Assembly: GCF_019649055.1 (NCBI RefSeq)
Contig: NW_026570236.1
Span: 1,488,001 to 1,552,000 of the forward strand
Source: Paramacrobiotus metropolitanus
Taxonomy: Eukaryota; Tardigrada; Eutardigrada; Parachela; Macrobiotidae
Reading direction: 5' to 3'
DNA: 64,000 nucleotides
In this document: positions 35,595 through 49,016 of the stretch, piece after piece
How the letters are laid out: each line of letters opens with the position of its first letter
How positions within the stretch are numbered: position 1 is the stretch's first letter
Translations under genes and position numbers: made by a program
The notes under the pieces: model-generated
Seen by the model: only the letters and a program-made list of their open reading frames with translations
Told to the model about the DNA's origin: nothing
Database searches by the model: none

Positions 35595-38500
35595 CTATTT
35601 GTAACTATTGGCTCCATTGAATCCAAATAATCCATTGAGACCGCCCCAGAACATCGATTGCGGACTAAGCCAGCCATAAAGTCCCATTCTGCAAAGAAAA
35701 CAAACACGATTAAATTCCATTTTACGGATGCGCATTTATAAAAACATGCAGACTTTTAAAGGCCGAAAATGTTTTCGAACGCTTACCCGTATCCTGGGAA
35801 CCCTTCGTATCCGAATCCTCCGCCATAAAACCCACCCCCAAATCCCGGTCCGCCGCCGTAACCCCCGCCTCCGTAACCGCCACCCCCATATCCACCCCCA
35901 CCGCCTCCGTACCCGCCACCCATGGCCCCGCCCCCATACGCCGGCTCCCCACCGCCATACCCGCTGGCGGCTGCCGGCGCCGGACCAACTGCCCCGCTAT
36001 CCTTCACCGCCGGTTGTCCGGCCGGGACGGGTCCAGGTGCGACAGCGCCGTTAGGAATGGACCCGGCATTGACCGAGCCGGCGTTGACAGCCCCACCGGC
36101 CGACGCCCCGGTGGGTGCCGGAGCTACGGTCGTGCCGCTAACCGTAGTGGATCCGCCGGCCGACGCTCCCGAATTGTCGATACTGGATCCAGCCGATGCG
36201 CCGGTTGTTGTGACGGAAGCGCTTGTCACAATGGACGACTGATCGCTACCGCTCTGGTCTTGATCCGATCCCGACGGCATGGTGGTCTTACGGTGCGTGC
36301 GATCATCGCCAACTCCCGAGGCCGAGCCAGCAGTGGTGGTTGTCACGTCGTTTTCATCGCCGTTGTTGTCGTCGAGGTCACCCGCGCCGCCCTGTCCATT
36401 CCCGCTCCCGCCTCCGGGAGTCTTGCCCTTCGTCTTGGAACTGCCGTCGCCATTGTCCCCGCCACTAGAAGCGGTGGGCTTAGGCGTCTTTCCTTTGGTC
36501 CGGGATGTGCCGTCGCTGGCTTCACCGCTGTCGGAACCGCCGCCCGAGGAAGCCGGTTTCTTGGTCCGGGAGGTGCCTTCACTGCCTTCGGCGGTGTCAG
36601 AATCGCCACCCGCCGGTTTTCTGGCTTTGGTCCGCGAAGTGTCGCCGCTATCCGCCGCGCCGCGTTTTTTGGTGGTGCGGCCACCGCTCACGGAACCGGA
36701 GCTGGATTCTTCGGAGCCAGTACTACCGGCAATCTCCACACCAGATGGTTTGCCCTGTGAAGTTTGACTGCCGCCGCTGGAGGTTTGGTCACCTGTTCCG
36801 AAGGTAGATTCTTCCTCCGAGATGTAAAAGGATGTCCCGCACTGACCTGTGAACAAATTCCCGTTTTTCGATAAGCACCTAGAGTAGCTTTTATCCTATT
36901 TCTTAATGTGTCGTTCTCCTATAAAGTATTCCACTGGATAAGAAATTAAAATACTTAACATGCACAGTGAATCAAAATTCGAAGTACGGTAAAATAAATA
37001 AACGAATTAAAATTTAAGAAATAAAAGAAAAACAATGAAATTCAAATTTATTATTCAAATTTAAATGACTGGCTGATTAATTATTATTCATTTCTGACCC
37101 AGAGTGACGTGCCTATTCTACAAAACGTACCATTTTGTCCACTGTGCACCAGTAGAAGGACATGCGATGAAGAGGCCTTGTTGGTGGGAATGTTCACCTG
37201 GATCATACTGTTCCCGGAGGAAAGATCGCTGGGACGGCTCCTGTTGGTAACGGCCAAAGCTTGGACATCCACATCGATGCCGGAGGATAACAGACGGAAC
37301 AACCGCGCGACGAACGACTTGGAATTGCGTTTGCCCAGTTCTTCCAACGTCAGTGTGTCTTGGTAGTTGGTCACGCCCATCTCCGCATCATTAGCTGTAA
37401 ACAATCACAAAAATTCAGAATTCACTTCGTTGTATTTATTCATTCATATCTACCATATATTTTGCACAGTCTAGTTTTTCTGTTTTATATACCGTATCAT
37501 AATATATCCACTTTTATTTCTTTTGCATCTGATAAATTTGCTGAATTCATAAATTCGGGAAAACCAAAAGAAAATTAGTTAATTAACCACTTTAATTAAT
37601 TAACTACTATTACCTATACAATTATCAAACTTACACTGAATGGACACAAACGCTCCATCAACGATCAGCTCCACCGCATTGGGAAAACACGCGCCCACTC
37701 CGAAATTCGCGGCAGTCTCACTGGCATTCCCGGCCAAATTATCGGCAATGCGGGCATCCAGCGCGCCGACATTCATCGCAAACGCTTCCTTCATCGGCGC
37801 CAGGGCTCCCTTACACTTGGTGTTCTCCCCGCCTCCGCTGACAATAGCCTGCGTCGCGCCCTGAATGGTGAAGGTCTGACAGTCAGCGGCCACCTGAATG
37901 GGCGTGGTCGCGGGGATGGTGCGGGCCTTGGCGATCTCGTCATCCGTGGCGGTGCGCACCAGTACTCGCACCTGCTTCACACCCGTACTTTGTCCCGCCC
38001 CGCCGGTACCGGTAGTGACACTATTAGTGGCGGAATTAACACCGGTATCGGTTCCGGCCGCGGCGCTGCCCGCTGCCGTGACCCCGGCGCTGGCATACTG
38101 GTTGACGCTGAATACGAGGGTGGCGCTGACTTCGGTCTTCTTCCGTCTGCCGGTCTCCGCTACGGATTTGGTGTCGGCGTCCTCGCCGTACGCCTTGGCG
38201 GCCTTGCGGGTGGTGGGTGCTGGCCTGGTGGTCTCTTCGTCCCCGTATGCCGGAGCGGGTTTGCGTGTCGTCGGTGTGGGTTTGTTGTAGGCTGCTTCTT
38301 CCGGCGCTTCGGTGGTCTCCGGTTGGGTGGGCCGGACACGACTGCGGCGGCGTGTGGGCGCCGCGGTTGTCGATTTTGCGGCTGGTGGTCGACCTCTTCA
38401 TCGGTATCAGGAAGCACTTCTCGCGAGCTACAACGTCATAAACCAAATAGTAATAATGCAGCATTTATTAAGGGAAAAAAATAAAGGTCACAGCATAAAA

Positions 38501-40995
38501 AAAGACTGATAATAATAAAACAAATTTTGAATATTGAATATTGAAATATTGAATTCGTAACAAGTAAAAAAAAGATAGGTTCAACAATATTTCAATAAAT
38601 CAATTAACCACGCCACTAGCAAGTAGGGATGTTAATTAAAGTTATGCACGGAAGGTCACCTTGGAGCCGGCGTTGTCGTTTTGGCTTTGGTGGTGGTTGG
38701 TGCCGGTTTCTTCGTCGACGCCTTAGGATACGCATTCTCCTCTTGTGAGGTTTCCGCGATCAGCTCTTTTCCTTCAGCAGCCGATGTAGTCGCTTTCGTA
38801 ACAGCAACACTGACCTTTGATGTGGCCTTTTTCGTCGTTGTTTGTGGGAGGTAATCGCCTTGATCCTCGTCGGTGTCAGCAGTATCATCATTCGCGCTGC
38901 AAAGTAAAATGGTTATATCCGTGTTTAAATTGATTTATTCGAAAATATTCCCCATCGAACGACGAAATAAATCATCATGCAATCTCTCGTCATGCTTAAT
39001 TCCCCGCATTGTCAATTTGTCATGCAGCATGCATTGATCAAATTTCTCTTCACTCAATGCCACTCTGGCGGTGCACTCGGTTCACTCGCAACCTGTACCT
39101 CAGAGAAGCGACCAGTTTCTTGAAAAAATCCCCGGCTGCTATTTGGCCTTTGGAGGTTTTACTGGAATACATGTATTGGATATATTTTTTGTTAAACACA
39201 ACTACCGCATTTACGATTAATTTTTTTGCCGCTAGTTTAATTTCTCGTACGCTGAGCACACTATAAATCCATGTGTTTGCCGATGTAAAGTTTCTAATCC
39301 GTGAAGATCGTAGAAGAACGGCAAACGGAATTAAATCACAATACTGATTATTACCTGGCTGCTTTGGTCGTACCGGCTTTTGTTGATATTGCCGACCTAC
39401 AAAAGTTCAAATATTTTTTAACCACCGTAACCCGTTTAAAATCATCATATATATTTCAGTATTTTTCTCACGGTTTTTTTGTGGGTGCTTCAGCAGTCGT
39501 GTCCTCATCCTCTTCTTCTTCCGTTGTAACCACCGGTGCTACTGTCGTCATTCGCTGCCGGGCTTTCGTGACCAACGCCGCCAACGTCGTCGGCAGTTTC
39601 GTCGATTTCGTCACGGAAGCTACCTCTTCCTCCGATGACTCCGCAATCAGCTCCTGATTCTGACTCGCCGCCTTGGTCGTTTTACTGGGCAGCGCTCCGT
39701 AGTCCTCATCCGTCGATTCCGCCCGTTTGGTTGTGGGTGGTTTGGTGACCTTCGGCTTAGCCGTTGACGCCTTCGGATCAGCGTTTTCTTCGTTGGACGT
39801 CTCGGCGATCAACTCCTTCCCTGCAGCCACCGCGGTTGTCGCTTTGGTTACGGCCACGGTGACCTTTGGTGTAGCTTTCACAGTGGTGGCTTGCGGACGG
39901 TAATCGCCTTCACCTTCATCGGTATCGTCCTTCGCGCTGCCAACAGGACGAAATTATTACTTACATCCGTGCTTTAAATCACTTGCCAAATACCAGACAG
40001 TATCACGACTGATCACGCAAACCCATCGTGCATACTGGTTTTCTCAGTCCCACGTAGTTTCATGCAAACATGCATTTACACGCAAATAATATGTAGTCTA
40101 CTCATGCCATGCAACCATTTGCCACACACTTCAACCACTCTCTACCTTGCTGCGGCAAACATCTTCAACATATCCGCGAACGTCATCTGGCCTTTGGAAT
40201 TTTTACTGGAATATTATTTCAACGTGTGTGTTAACAGAATTAATTTCCTGTTGGTATATGTCGCTTTCTGGACACGCGCCATAATTAAATAAATGTCTGT
40301 CAGTTTGGCTCTGCTCATCAGGCCTTTGAGATTCTTGCCAGCGTCGAAAAATGTTAAACTCAATCAAACGTCATCATCATGAAACTCGCATGAAAGTCTA
40401 AACTACCCTGTACTGTTTGTCATAAAAAAATTACGCAAATATTTAAAAAGGTCACTGCACCTGGGCGCTGTAGTTGTTGCTGCTGCTTTCGGCTTCGCCG
40501 GCCTAAAAATTTACAAAGAAGAGTGCTCACGTGGTGCCTTATCAGAAACCAATAAGTATAAATGCTTTAAGAAATGCGACGTTCGATATCGAGTTTTTCT
40601 TACTGTTTTGTGGTAGTCGCCACTATCGTGGTGTCCTCGTCCTCCACTTCCTCTTCGGTCGTCACAACGACCGCCGCTGTCGTCTTCCGTTGCCGGGTTT
40701 TCGTGGTCGCTGCAGCCGCTGTAGTGGCTTTCGGCACCGAAGCGGTTTCCTCCTCAGATGTCTCCGAGATCAGCTCTGTACCGCCGCTCGTTGTCGTCGC
40801 TTTCGCAGATTTCCGCGTGGTCACACCAACATACACTTCTTCAGTGGTGACCTTTGGAGCGACGGTTGTCGTTGTCGTGGCTGGTGCTTTCTTTCGGGGA
40901 GTTGTACGTCGCGGTGCGTAGGCCGCTTCGTCGTCGGTGTCATCCTGCGCTGACGATAGATCAGTCAAGAAGGCGATCACTGAAAATTCAGGCAT
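35595..40995 (-). CDS. Modular Thr/Lys/Glu and Gly/Tyr-rich protein, nine exons
   Basis: About 1,118 residues; no known family recognised. Exons: 40995-40604, 40502-40461, 39936-39472, 39396-39355, 38896-38660, 38395-37635, 37394-37131, 36846-35787, 35688-35595. The first half repeats a module: a D-D-T-D-E/A start, a D/AY, TT-rich Lys/Ala segments, ELIAETS.EE, and TTEEE.DEDTT. The second and fourth exons are 42-base micro-exons ending -AR or -APR. The middle exons encode a non-repetitive region with a VFSVNQYASAG start and Cys at TKCKGA and GACFPN, perhaps a globular domain. The long eighth exon is Ser/Gly/Thr-rich with TSRTK repeats and then YGGGGGGYGGGG-type repeats like cuticle or loricrin proteins. 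An extracellular or cuticular role is an inference. The start is uncertain: MPEFSVIAFLTDLSSAQ at 40995 is a weak signal peptide, and a TTTTCAG acceptor just after it could mean an unseen 5' exon. Confidence 0.7.
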
Positions 40996-43330
40996 AACTT
41001 TGTCTTGAAATATAAACACAATTTTGTAGATGTATTTTATACGATGTCCGTGTATTGCATACTATATAAATATAAGCATATAATGTCCCATGCATTGGCG
41101 TCATGAGCCGCATTGCCGTTGATTAAATATGACGCAATCCCAGTAACATTTAACAAAACTAATTACTGCCAAGATTTATCATAAATTTATTTGGCACCCA
41201 CATACGTTCGAGCGACAGCCATACCACAGCAACCAAAAACTGTACAAATATTATCAGTTTCTTTTTATTATTAAGCGCTTTGAATAATTTGCCTACTTTC
41301 TGCTATTAATCTGGAAATACAATGTTCCGTAGTGCGATGGCGTTCTAGTCCCTCATTTACCATCTCGAACGAGGGAATCATGATAAAATTATAGAGCATT
41401 ATGGTTAACCGATTAATTTCTAATTCTTTTTTCTGTGGCTAACGAACCATTTTCTTTAATAATCTTTCAGATTTCATTTATTTTAAAAGTGTTATGTGAA
41501 TGCACTTTATAAACGTACATATAAGTATATTGTTCTCATGGATATTTTTTTCAACGAGTATAAACTTCTGTAAACCTTGGAGAAGGCAGTACAAATAATT
41601 TTTTCAATTAACGGAGATTGGTGACTGACCTATCACAGAGGTTAGGGAGATCCACAGGAAATTCCTTGGCAGCATGGTAATGTAAAAAAAATGAAGGATT
41701 GCCGGCAATCGTATTCGAGAGTATATCCAACAACAATTTCCCGTGTAGGAACAAATACTTGCGGTTTCCCAGGGCCGAGGCTATCACTGTTTCACAGTAA
41801 CATACTTAATTAGATTTCCGCCGCGCTGGTTAGCGCTGCCTAAGGTCACTCATCGGACCGAGGATGATCATGACATTTTTTAGTTGAAAATAATACCAAA
41901 AATAAAATAAAAAATTACAGGATGTAGTAATCCAAAAGGTTGAAAAATACTGTAAATACCGGCAAGTATATTACTGACCGGCGGTTTTACAACGCAATAC
42001 AAAGGTTCACTTTGCCACAGCAAATAAAAATTATGATAATGTCTATTAGCATTAATGGGCAGCTTCTGCCAACGAAGATGAGTCCGCAAGAAATGAAGTG
42101 TGACGATACCGTTGCTTAGACAGTAATTACGATGCCATCGCCGGTCTTAGAATCTCTGAAATATAGAGTAAAATGATGCGAACGCACCGCCGCTGAACGT
42201 TGCTTTTTTTGATGAGTACAATCTGGATCACAGCTCTGCGCACCGACCTATTTCACAGTTTCATGATAGATTAATTCACTGTCATGCCGCAAAACTTTCA
42301 CTTCACAAAATGAAAAGAAATGCTCAATGTTTGTGGCACTTGTGGGAAACTGAATGTTAACCAGCTCACTGAAAAATGTCGGTCGACGTATTTAAAAATT
42401 CTTACACACTTCAGTTTCTTTAATTCTAATGACGACTTTTCACCGGTGACCTTCACACTATATAATTCGTACAAGTACCGCAATATACCGCGAACAACCT
42501 GACACAAGAGCGTTACTCTTAACGTTTCACTTACTACGCTCCATTCGTAAAAATATGCCACAAAAATATTATTTATTAAATAAAGGCAATCGAAAACCGC
42601 TATCAGTCACAATGGAAAATTTTAAAGCGAACTGCTCGATTAAACCGCACATTTTTCAGTTCTGCCCTTGTCCGGACGACAAAGAACTGCACAGTATGAA
42701 GTGGTGCAAAGAATCAGCACAACAAACCTTGAAGAAGATAGAAGATGATACACCGTCAAAGTCGACGACCGGCAGCATAATTACTGCCGAAATCAACATC
42801 ATTTGTTTTGTTAGCGGTATGAATCTGTTTTTGCCGCACGTCTGACGATGAGTCGATCGTCTCCATTGCCTTTCAGCATCATGATACTACAAAACTGAAA
42901 AAAAAACACTACACAAAACTAAAAATCGGGTGCCCACTTCGAATGTGGAAAAATTTCGGTTTCGAACTGCAACTGACTGAAAACGTTACGATTAAACAGC
43001 AATTTTTCGATACTGCGCCGACACACTACACTTGTGATCACGTAAACGGCTGTTACGAAACGCAAAAATCTACGGATGTTCAGAAGTCTTCAAATTTTAT
43101 CGCTTAATGCTTCGAATTTCACCCAAAGCTTTCTTTTTATCTGGATACGAACGTTCCAACTTTCAGCAGTAAAACGAATTAATATGTATTTAAATTAAAT
43201 CATTAATTCAAAAATCGCTCTAAAAACGCAAGCACACCCGGGAAAACATCCTTTCTTCGTAAAATGGCAAATACAACGGAAAATACCACAGATCTTCGAC
43301 CACGTACACAACGAGAAAAAACTGACTGTT
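40996..43330. other. Long spacer, possible small ORFs
   Basis: No gene recognised. Two ATG-started plus-strand frames lie close together, 42555-42845 (96 codons, with a FCPCPDDKELHSMKWC Cys cluster) and 42940-43107 (55 codons, with YTCDHVNGCYE). Their composition is protein-like, but neither has a family match or splice link that I can see. A 5' exon of the modular protein could also be hidden here. Confidence 0.35.
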
Positions 43331-44772
43331 CTAAGCGTGAGTGCGGGTTTTATCCGTAAAAAAACTCCTGAGTACCCAGATTTGGCCCAGTCCAACAAAT
43401 ACCATGAAAAGAGACTGTCCTACGGACCACCAGTTGGTCGATTCGTTCAGGTCCTCAGCGAACTTCCGGTCCTGGGCTTCCCGTAGTCGGCGATGAGTGA
43501 GGGCATCTTCCACGTCGCGGAGATTATTTTGGATGACTTCAGCCGATGTTTCCAGCTGAAAAGAAATCAAAACATCGTACAATACTGCTGTAGAAACCGT
43601 CAAAATTAAATTTCAAAAAATCAACACACAATTAACAAAACACATAATTAACATAACAAACATAACATACATAATTAATATAACATAACAAAACACATAA
43701 TTAACAAATTAATACACTACAAAAACAAAAAAAATTATCATTCATAAAAATCACAATTATCGCAAAACGCGGTATATTGCACAGATTTCAGCAATACACA
43801 ATGTAATAACGATGAATTCAGAAAAGTATATTGCCATTACACTACCTTCTTACCCATTATTCAACAAGCAGTGTCAAGCACCAGCGTGAATTGGTATTAA
43901 TTTTGGTAGGGAAAAATATGGTTCAAAACTTCAAATGAATATATTGTAACTCAGTATAATGCTGCGAATTAACTCAGCCAAATCTTCCAACTAACCACAC
44001 AGGTTTCTGTAATTTCTGCCAACAATAAGTACCAAAGACAATCTGCCAGAAATGCTCACCTGTGTGAGAACGGTATCCTTTTTCATGGGATTGCGGAAGG
44101 GATGCTCATCGCCCACATACCAGTCCATGTACACCAGTTTGTGCGAGAAGGTGCTGAACTCGTTGCCGAAGCACACTTGATGGGGGCCATCCACTTCCGC
44201 CGTAAATTGATGCGAATCGTACTCTTTCTTGACGCCTTTGTACAGTTCTTTATGATTCGGATCGGTTATGGTGCAGTCGATATCGTAGTGGCCGCCGGTA
44301 ACAACCTACAGCGAAATTCAGAATATTATACACATTAATCAATTCACTCACATTATTTTCGCGATTAAAAGCCACTGTGAGTCGTTGACTATCAACAGCG
44401 CGCAGAAGTGTAGTGCAGTGGCGGTATCGCCTTCAAAAGTATCTCAAAATCCTGCCAACTATTGCATAGTTCAACAGTTCGAAAATTTGAAAAAGCATTA
44501 TCTAAATTTTTTCTATGCAGAAACTCTTGGAGAGCAAAACTTTTTTCATTTCATCAGCACTAGTTTGTTTTGAATAGTTTCCGGTGTAAACATTTCACCT
44601 GAAATTCCACTGTGCTCTGTTCGCCTTTCTTAATATCTTCAAAAAAGCACTGCGTATCACGATCCTGTAGTTCGAAGGTGAGTTCCACGGCGGATACGGC
44701 GAGAAGATAGCAAGAAAGAAAAACATAAACCCTGCAGACGTTCCACTGTGATAACCATGACTTGAAATCCAT
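43331..44772 (-). CDS. p24 cargo receptor, TMED7-like
   Basis: Type I membrane protein of the p24/TMED family, which selects cargo in COPII/COPI vesicles between ER and Golgi. Length 214 residues, typical for the family. Exons 44772-44599, 44305-44060 and 43555-43331, all phase 0. The ATG at 44772 gives a signal peptide (VYVFLSCYLLAVSAVEL). The GOLD domain follows: ELTFELQDRDTQCFFEDI and HQVCFGNEFSTFSHKLVYMDWYVG give the two conserved Cys. A coiled-coil segment (EVIQNNLRDVEDALTHRRLREAQDRKFAEDLN) precedes the membrane helix. The tail SFFTDKTRTHA keeps the FF export signal but lacks a terminal KK. TMED7/TMED3 (gamma class) is the closest by tail and spacing. It is divergent from lipoyl synthase with a 1-kb gap. 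Confidence 0.93.
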
Positions 44773-45780
44773 AATTTCAATTTCCGCAAACGAACTACAC
44801 TGCAAGAAACCGAAACGAAAATTGTATGTTACTGATTCACAAAGCGCCAAAACTGACGGCCCAAATCAGTCCAAACATACGCTTCAAATAAAAAATCTTC
44901 CTCCAGCGCGGTCCAAAAGGATCAAATTGAAAACATGCGTGGAATCAAATTTTCGTGATCACTGCTGTTTGGAATGTATCCGTGATGCAAAATCAGTCCA
45001 GTGTTTATACAAAACTAACAACTGCAGCAATACAACTGTAGATCAACCCGAAATGATGCTGTTACACAGTCTCATACCTAAAAAGTTAAGAAAATCATTT
45101 GATCACAATTCAAGTTCACACATCAAAAACAGAAAAACAGGACTGCAAGAAATCCTCTCGATAAAAAATGTCTTGCCTGAGTTGCCTCCTCAAGGAACCG
45201 GACATGACGTGTCGACGGTTTTTTAACGATCCACCAGTGCTAGTGCATAGTGCGTGCTGTATTGGCATTTCCAGTTGCACCGGAAGTTACGGACACGGGT
45301 ACCATAATGGCACAATCGCTTCCTAAGACCGGAAACTGCTGCCTAGCTTTTAAACAGTGAAAAGATTACATTTAAGTTTAAAAAACTTTAATAAGCTTAA
45401 TAAGTTTCGTGTTTCATAAAACAAAGTTTTTGCTGTGAATTGTAATTCACTTTACGAGAAACAATATACAACGTGTATTCCAAAAAGCACACCACAGTGT
45501 GAAACGGATTCGACGATCACGATTCCATTCGAAACCGACTGGAGATTACACTCCTGGAATGGAACAGCTGATAGAGTGGTAATCGCCTCCTGAGGCGATC
45601 ATGTGGATTGTGGATTTGTTCCTTCCGTAAAAATTTGCCTGTTGCAGTGTTTCAGACATCCAAAATCGGATGTCTTCCGCTTGATCCCATTTTGTCAGTA
45701 GTAGTCTTTTTTGGGTTTGAATTTGGATCACTTATTAAAGTTCCCAGCTGCATCAAATTGTATCTATTGATAAAAAGATC
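44773..45780. other. Shared upstream region of TMED and LIAS
   Basis: Head-to-head spacer of 1 kb that must contain the promoters of both genes. A 154-codon plus-strand open frame (44762-45226) has no ATG at its start and overlaps the TMED signal-peptide exon antisense. I do not call it a gene. Confidence 0.5.
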
Positions 45781-48700
45781 ATGCTGAAGGGGATTTCAGC
45801 CTGCAGCCTATCGGCGCAGCGGAATTGCGCTTTGGAAAAATGCTGCTCCGTAAGTATTGGTGGTGCTCGTTTGGTGATTTCTGATTTCATCACTCTTTAT
45901 ATTAATATTTTAAATTTTAATCACCTTTAATTTTTCGTGTTTATATTTCTTATTGCGTACGAAAAAATGTTCACTGTTCTATACAGAAAGTCGCATCTCG
46001 TTGTGTCACGTCTCTCGCCGAGAAGAAGAAAGAAATCGCCAACGGACCCAGTCTGGGTGATTTTATCTCGGGCGAAGTGTCTTCGCAGCAGTACGCTGGC
46101 AAACTGAAACGGGATCCCTCCGAACCAGAACGGTGCTTCTCCGGTCTTGGCTGTATTCTCGTGAATTTTTTAATGCCTATTTTGTCTAACGCAGACTGAG
46201 GCTGCCGCCGTGGTTAAAGCGAGAAATTCCTGTGGGGAAGAATTTCAACCGATTAAAAGACTCACTCCGCGAACTGAATCTGCACACGGTGCGTAATCGT
46301 ATTGGCCATCTTGTTGTTATGAGCAGTAATTAATGAATTTGAAAAAATTTTGTCCAGGTCTGCGAGGAAGCCCGATGTCCAAATATCGGGGAATGCTGGG
46401 GCGGAAAAGAGGGAACAGCGACGGCGACGATTATGGTATGTGCTGCGGATTTCTACGCAAAGCTGCTTCGTTCAATCCAGAGATGTAGCGCAGTGGAGTG
46501 GCAGTGCTTGCTCTACATGAGCACGTGTTACCGATAATGCCATACCAAACACTTGCGATTATTTAGATTCACGGTGACGAAGATTGATGGTTAATATTTT
46601 TTCCCCGATTTATATAGAATTTATTTTAATGCTTCTTGATTTGTGCTGTCCTTCTGTAAAGGTAAAGTCGAAATTCAGTCATCACAGCGTTACTGTATGT
46701 AAACTGAAGTGTCGATTGATAGTACGATATTGAAATTGAAATTCGTGTACAAGTATTGGATGTAATGTCAGCGTGATTTTCCTTTCGTAAGTAAGTATTT
46801 TCTTAAGTAAGTAATCGTATTGATATTTTTGCAGCTTTTGGGCGACACGTGTACGCGCGGATGCCGATTTTGTTCGGTGAAGACCGCCCGCAATCCCCCG
46901 CCTCCGGATCCCAATGAGCCCGTGAATACGGCTAAAGCCTTGTCTTCCTGGGGGCTGGATTATGTTGTACTGACAACGGTGGATCGTGACGGTAACTGCG
47001 GAAACCACGAAAACTATCACTATCAGGTTTCCGTTGTACCTACGATGTGTTTGTCTTCTATTTTGCCCAGATCTACCTGATGGTGGAGCCAGTCATTTGG
47101 CGCAGACTATTGCCGAGATCAAATCCAGGTAATATAGGTATAGTGCAAAAAATAATTGGACTGTGCAACTGCATTTCAATTAAGTTTCCGGGCGGAAAAA
47201 ATACTGTGAAACATGTTTGCTGGTGGCGACAGAAAAGCAAAAAGTTCAGTTAAAATTAAAACTATAGAATTATTGTTTTCCTTGTTATCGTGATTTTCGC
47301 CACTGCTTACAGTTAGCCCAACGAACGCGGTTGCCCTGATACGCGCCAGTGCACTGCGATTTCTCGATGATGGCACTGTAGGTTTACGTGACCTGGTTTG
47401 CAAATCTGGCGTAGTAGGCGTAGTACGATTAATTTTAGAAGGGTGGGAAACAGCAAGACAGAATCACCCAACAGAATGCCTCAGTGGCCAGCTTTGCGTA
47501 TAATGTTGCTTTATTTTAATGCAGGTGTATGTATAATGTAGTGAGGAATACTTTATATAATTTTTGTAGTATCTGGATCTTAAGCAGCCTGCAAGAGCTC
47601 TGGTATCCGTAATTATGGCACAAAAATCCTCGGGTTCCAACCTGGAATGGTTTTTTTAAGCAAAACTCTGTTTTCAGGAAACCAACGCTATTAGTAGAGT
47701 GCCTAACCGGCGACTTCCGGGGGGATCTGAAGGGTGTGGCCACGGTGGCGGTTTCCGGTCTGGAGGTGTATGCGCATAATGTGGAAACGGTGGAAGCATT
47801 GCAGAGGTACTCGTGCGGTGTGATTGTACTCGTATTATTGAGCAAGCGAGCAGTGCAAAATGTTTGCATGCTATAGGCACGTGCGGGATCCTAGAGCGGG
47901 ATATCAGCAGTCGTTAGAGGTGTTGCGACATGCTAAACGCACCAAGCCGTCATTGATTACGAAAAGCTCGATTATGCTGGGACACGGCGAGACCGATGAT
48001 CAAGTACAGCAAACCTTAAAAGGTAAAATTAGTCCAGTTTCACTGAAACTCGCCTTTATACGGTGCGAGTGTATTACTTTTATACTTTACGTTCATAACA
48101 CTGTTCGATTAACTGCCTAGTTAACGGAGTATTTATTAAATTTCTTGCACGACAGTGTGACTGTGGTGTTGGTATCCATTGTCGCTGCGTTTTGTCCCGT
48201 TTTGTGTTGATTTTTTGGATTTGGGTAGATCTCCGGGATGCCAACGTGGACTGCGTCACATTAGGCCAATACATGCAACCCACCAAGCGACATCTGAAGG
48301 TTTGAAAAAATCTTGATGTTTCATCACTTTGGTTTTATTTATTTTTTACTCGGAATGGTGCGATTTTTAACGCAAATTTAGTTTTATCTCTGGACTTTGT
48401 TGCTCGTGCGACTCTTGCAGTAAAAGTGCCGCAGGCGCGCTTGTTGATTTGTTTTTACTAGTTTTAGATATGAAATCGTAGTGCAGTGCTGTAGGGTCTC
48501 GTTATAGAATTCCAAAAGTTGAAGCCACAGCAAATTTCCAGTGCAGTTAACGCTAATATACGTAGAGTACTAGTAGACAACTTGTTTTCCTTGAAAATTT
48601 CTGAATATTTTTCGAAAGAAAAAAGCTGTTTTTCTGTTTGAATAGTAAACGAAATATCGGTGTTCAAAGATGTGCATGGTTTAACAATGGTATGAAACTA

Positions 48701-49016
48701 TGAGCTGCGTACGAATACAAACTGCGCTCCCATAGACTTCCGGATTACATCACAGTTACAGTATATTCGGCATTTCGTTGACTTTTTTTACCTTCTTCCT
48801 TAACAGAACTTAACCTGTTTTCTTCCTTCTTAGGTAGTGGAATACGTGACTCCCGAAAAGTTTGCCCATTGGGAGAAAGTTGGGAAAGAGATGGGATTCG
48901 CGTACGTGGCCAGCGGTCCGTTAGTGCGCTCCTCCTACAAAGCCGGGGAATTCTACATTGCAAATCTTCTGAAATCTCGCCAGCAAGACTCTGCTAGGGT
49001 GCACACAGAGATTTAG
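45781..49016 (+). CDS. LIAS: Lipoyl synthase, mitochondrial, ten exons
   Basis: Radical-SAM enzyme that inserts two sulphurs into octanoyl groups on lipoyl domains, acting in mitochondria. Length 376 residues, as usual. Exons: 45781-45849, 45987-46132, 46195-46288, 46358-46435, 46835-46991, 47071-47128, 47678-47806, 47877-48022, 48229-48299, 48834-49016; all phases agree. The N-terminus ([15 protein letters not shown]) is basic and free of acidic residues, fitting a targeting peptide. The auxiliary cluster Cys are C105, C110 and C116 in [14 protein letters not shown], and the radical-SAM cluster Cys are C135, C139 and C142 in TCTRGCRFC. The C-terminal RSSY (about residues 348-351) supplies the Ser ligand of the auxiliary cluster. 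[12 protein letters not shown] and YAHNVETV are further family signatures. No catalytic residue is missing. Confidence 0.96.

Noticed and set aside
35728-36807. Long plus-strand and other-frame ORFs opposite the Gly/Tyr-rich exon
   Set aside because: They are shadows of a GC-rich repeated coding strand; the minus frame has the splice sites and the meaningful composition.
44762-45226. 154-codon plus-strand ORF upstream of LIAS
   Set aside because: No ATG at its start, overlaps the TMED signal exon antisense, and no recognisable domain.
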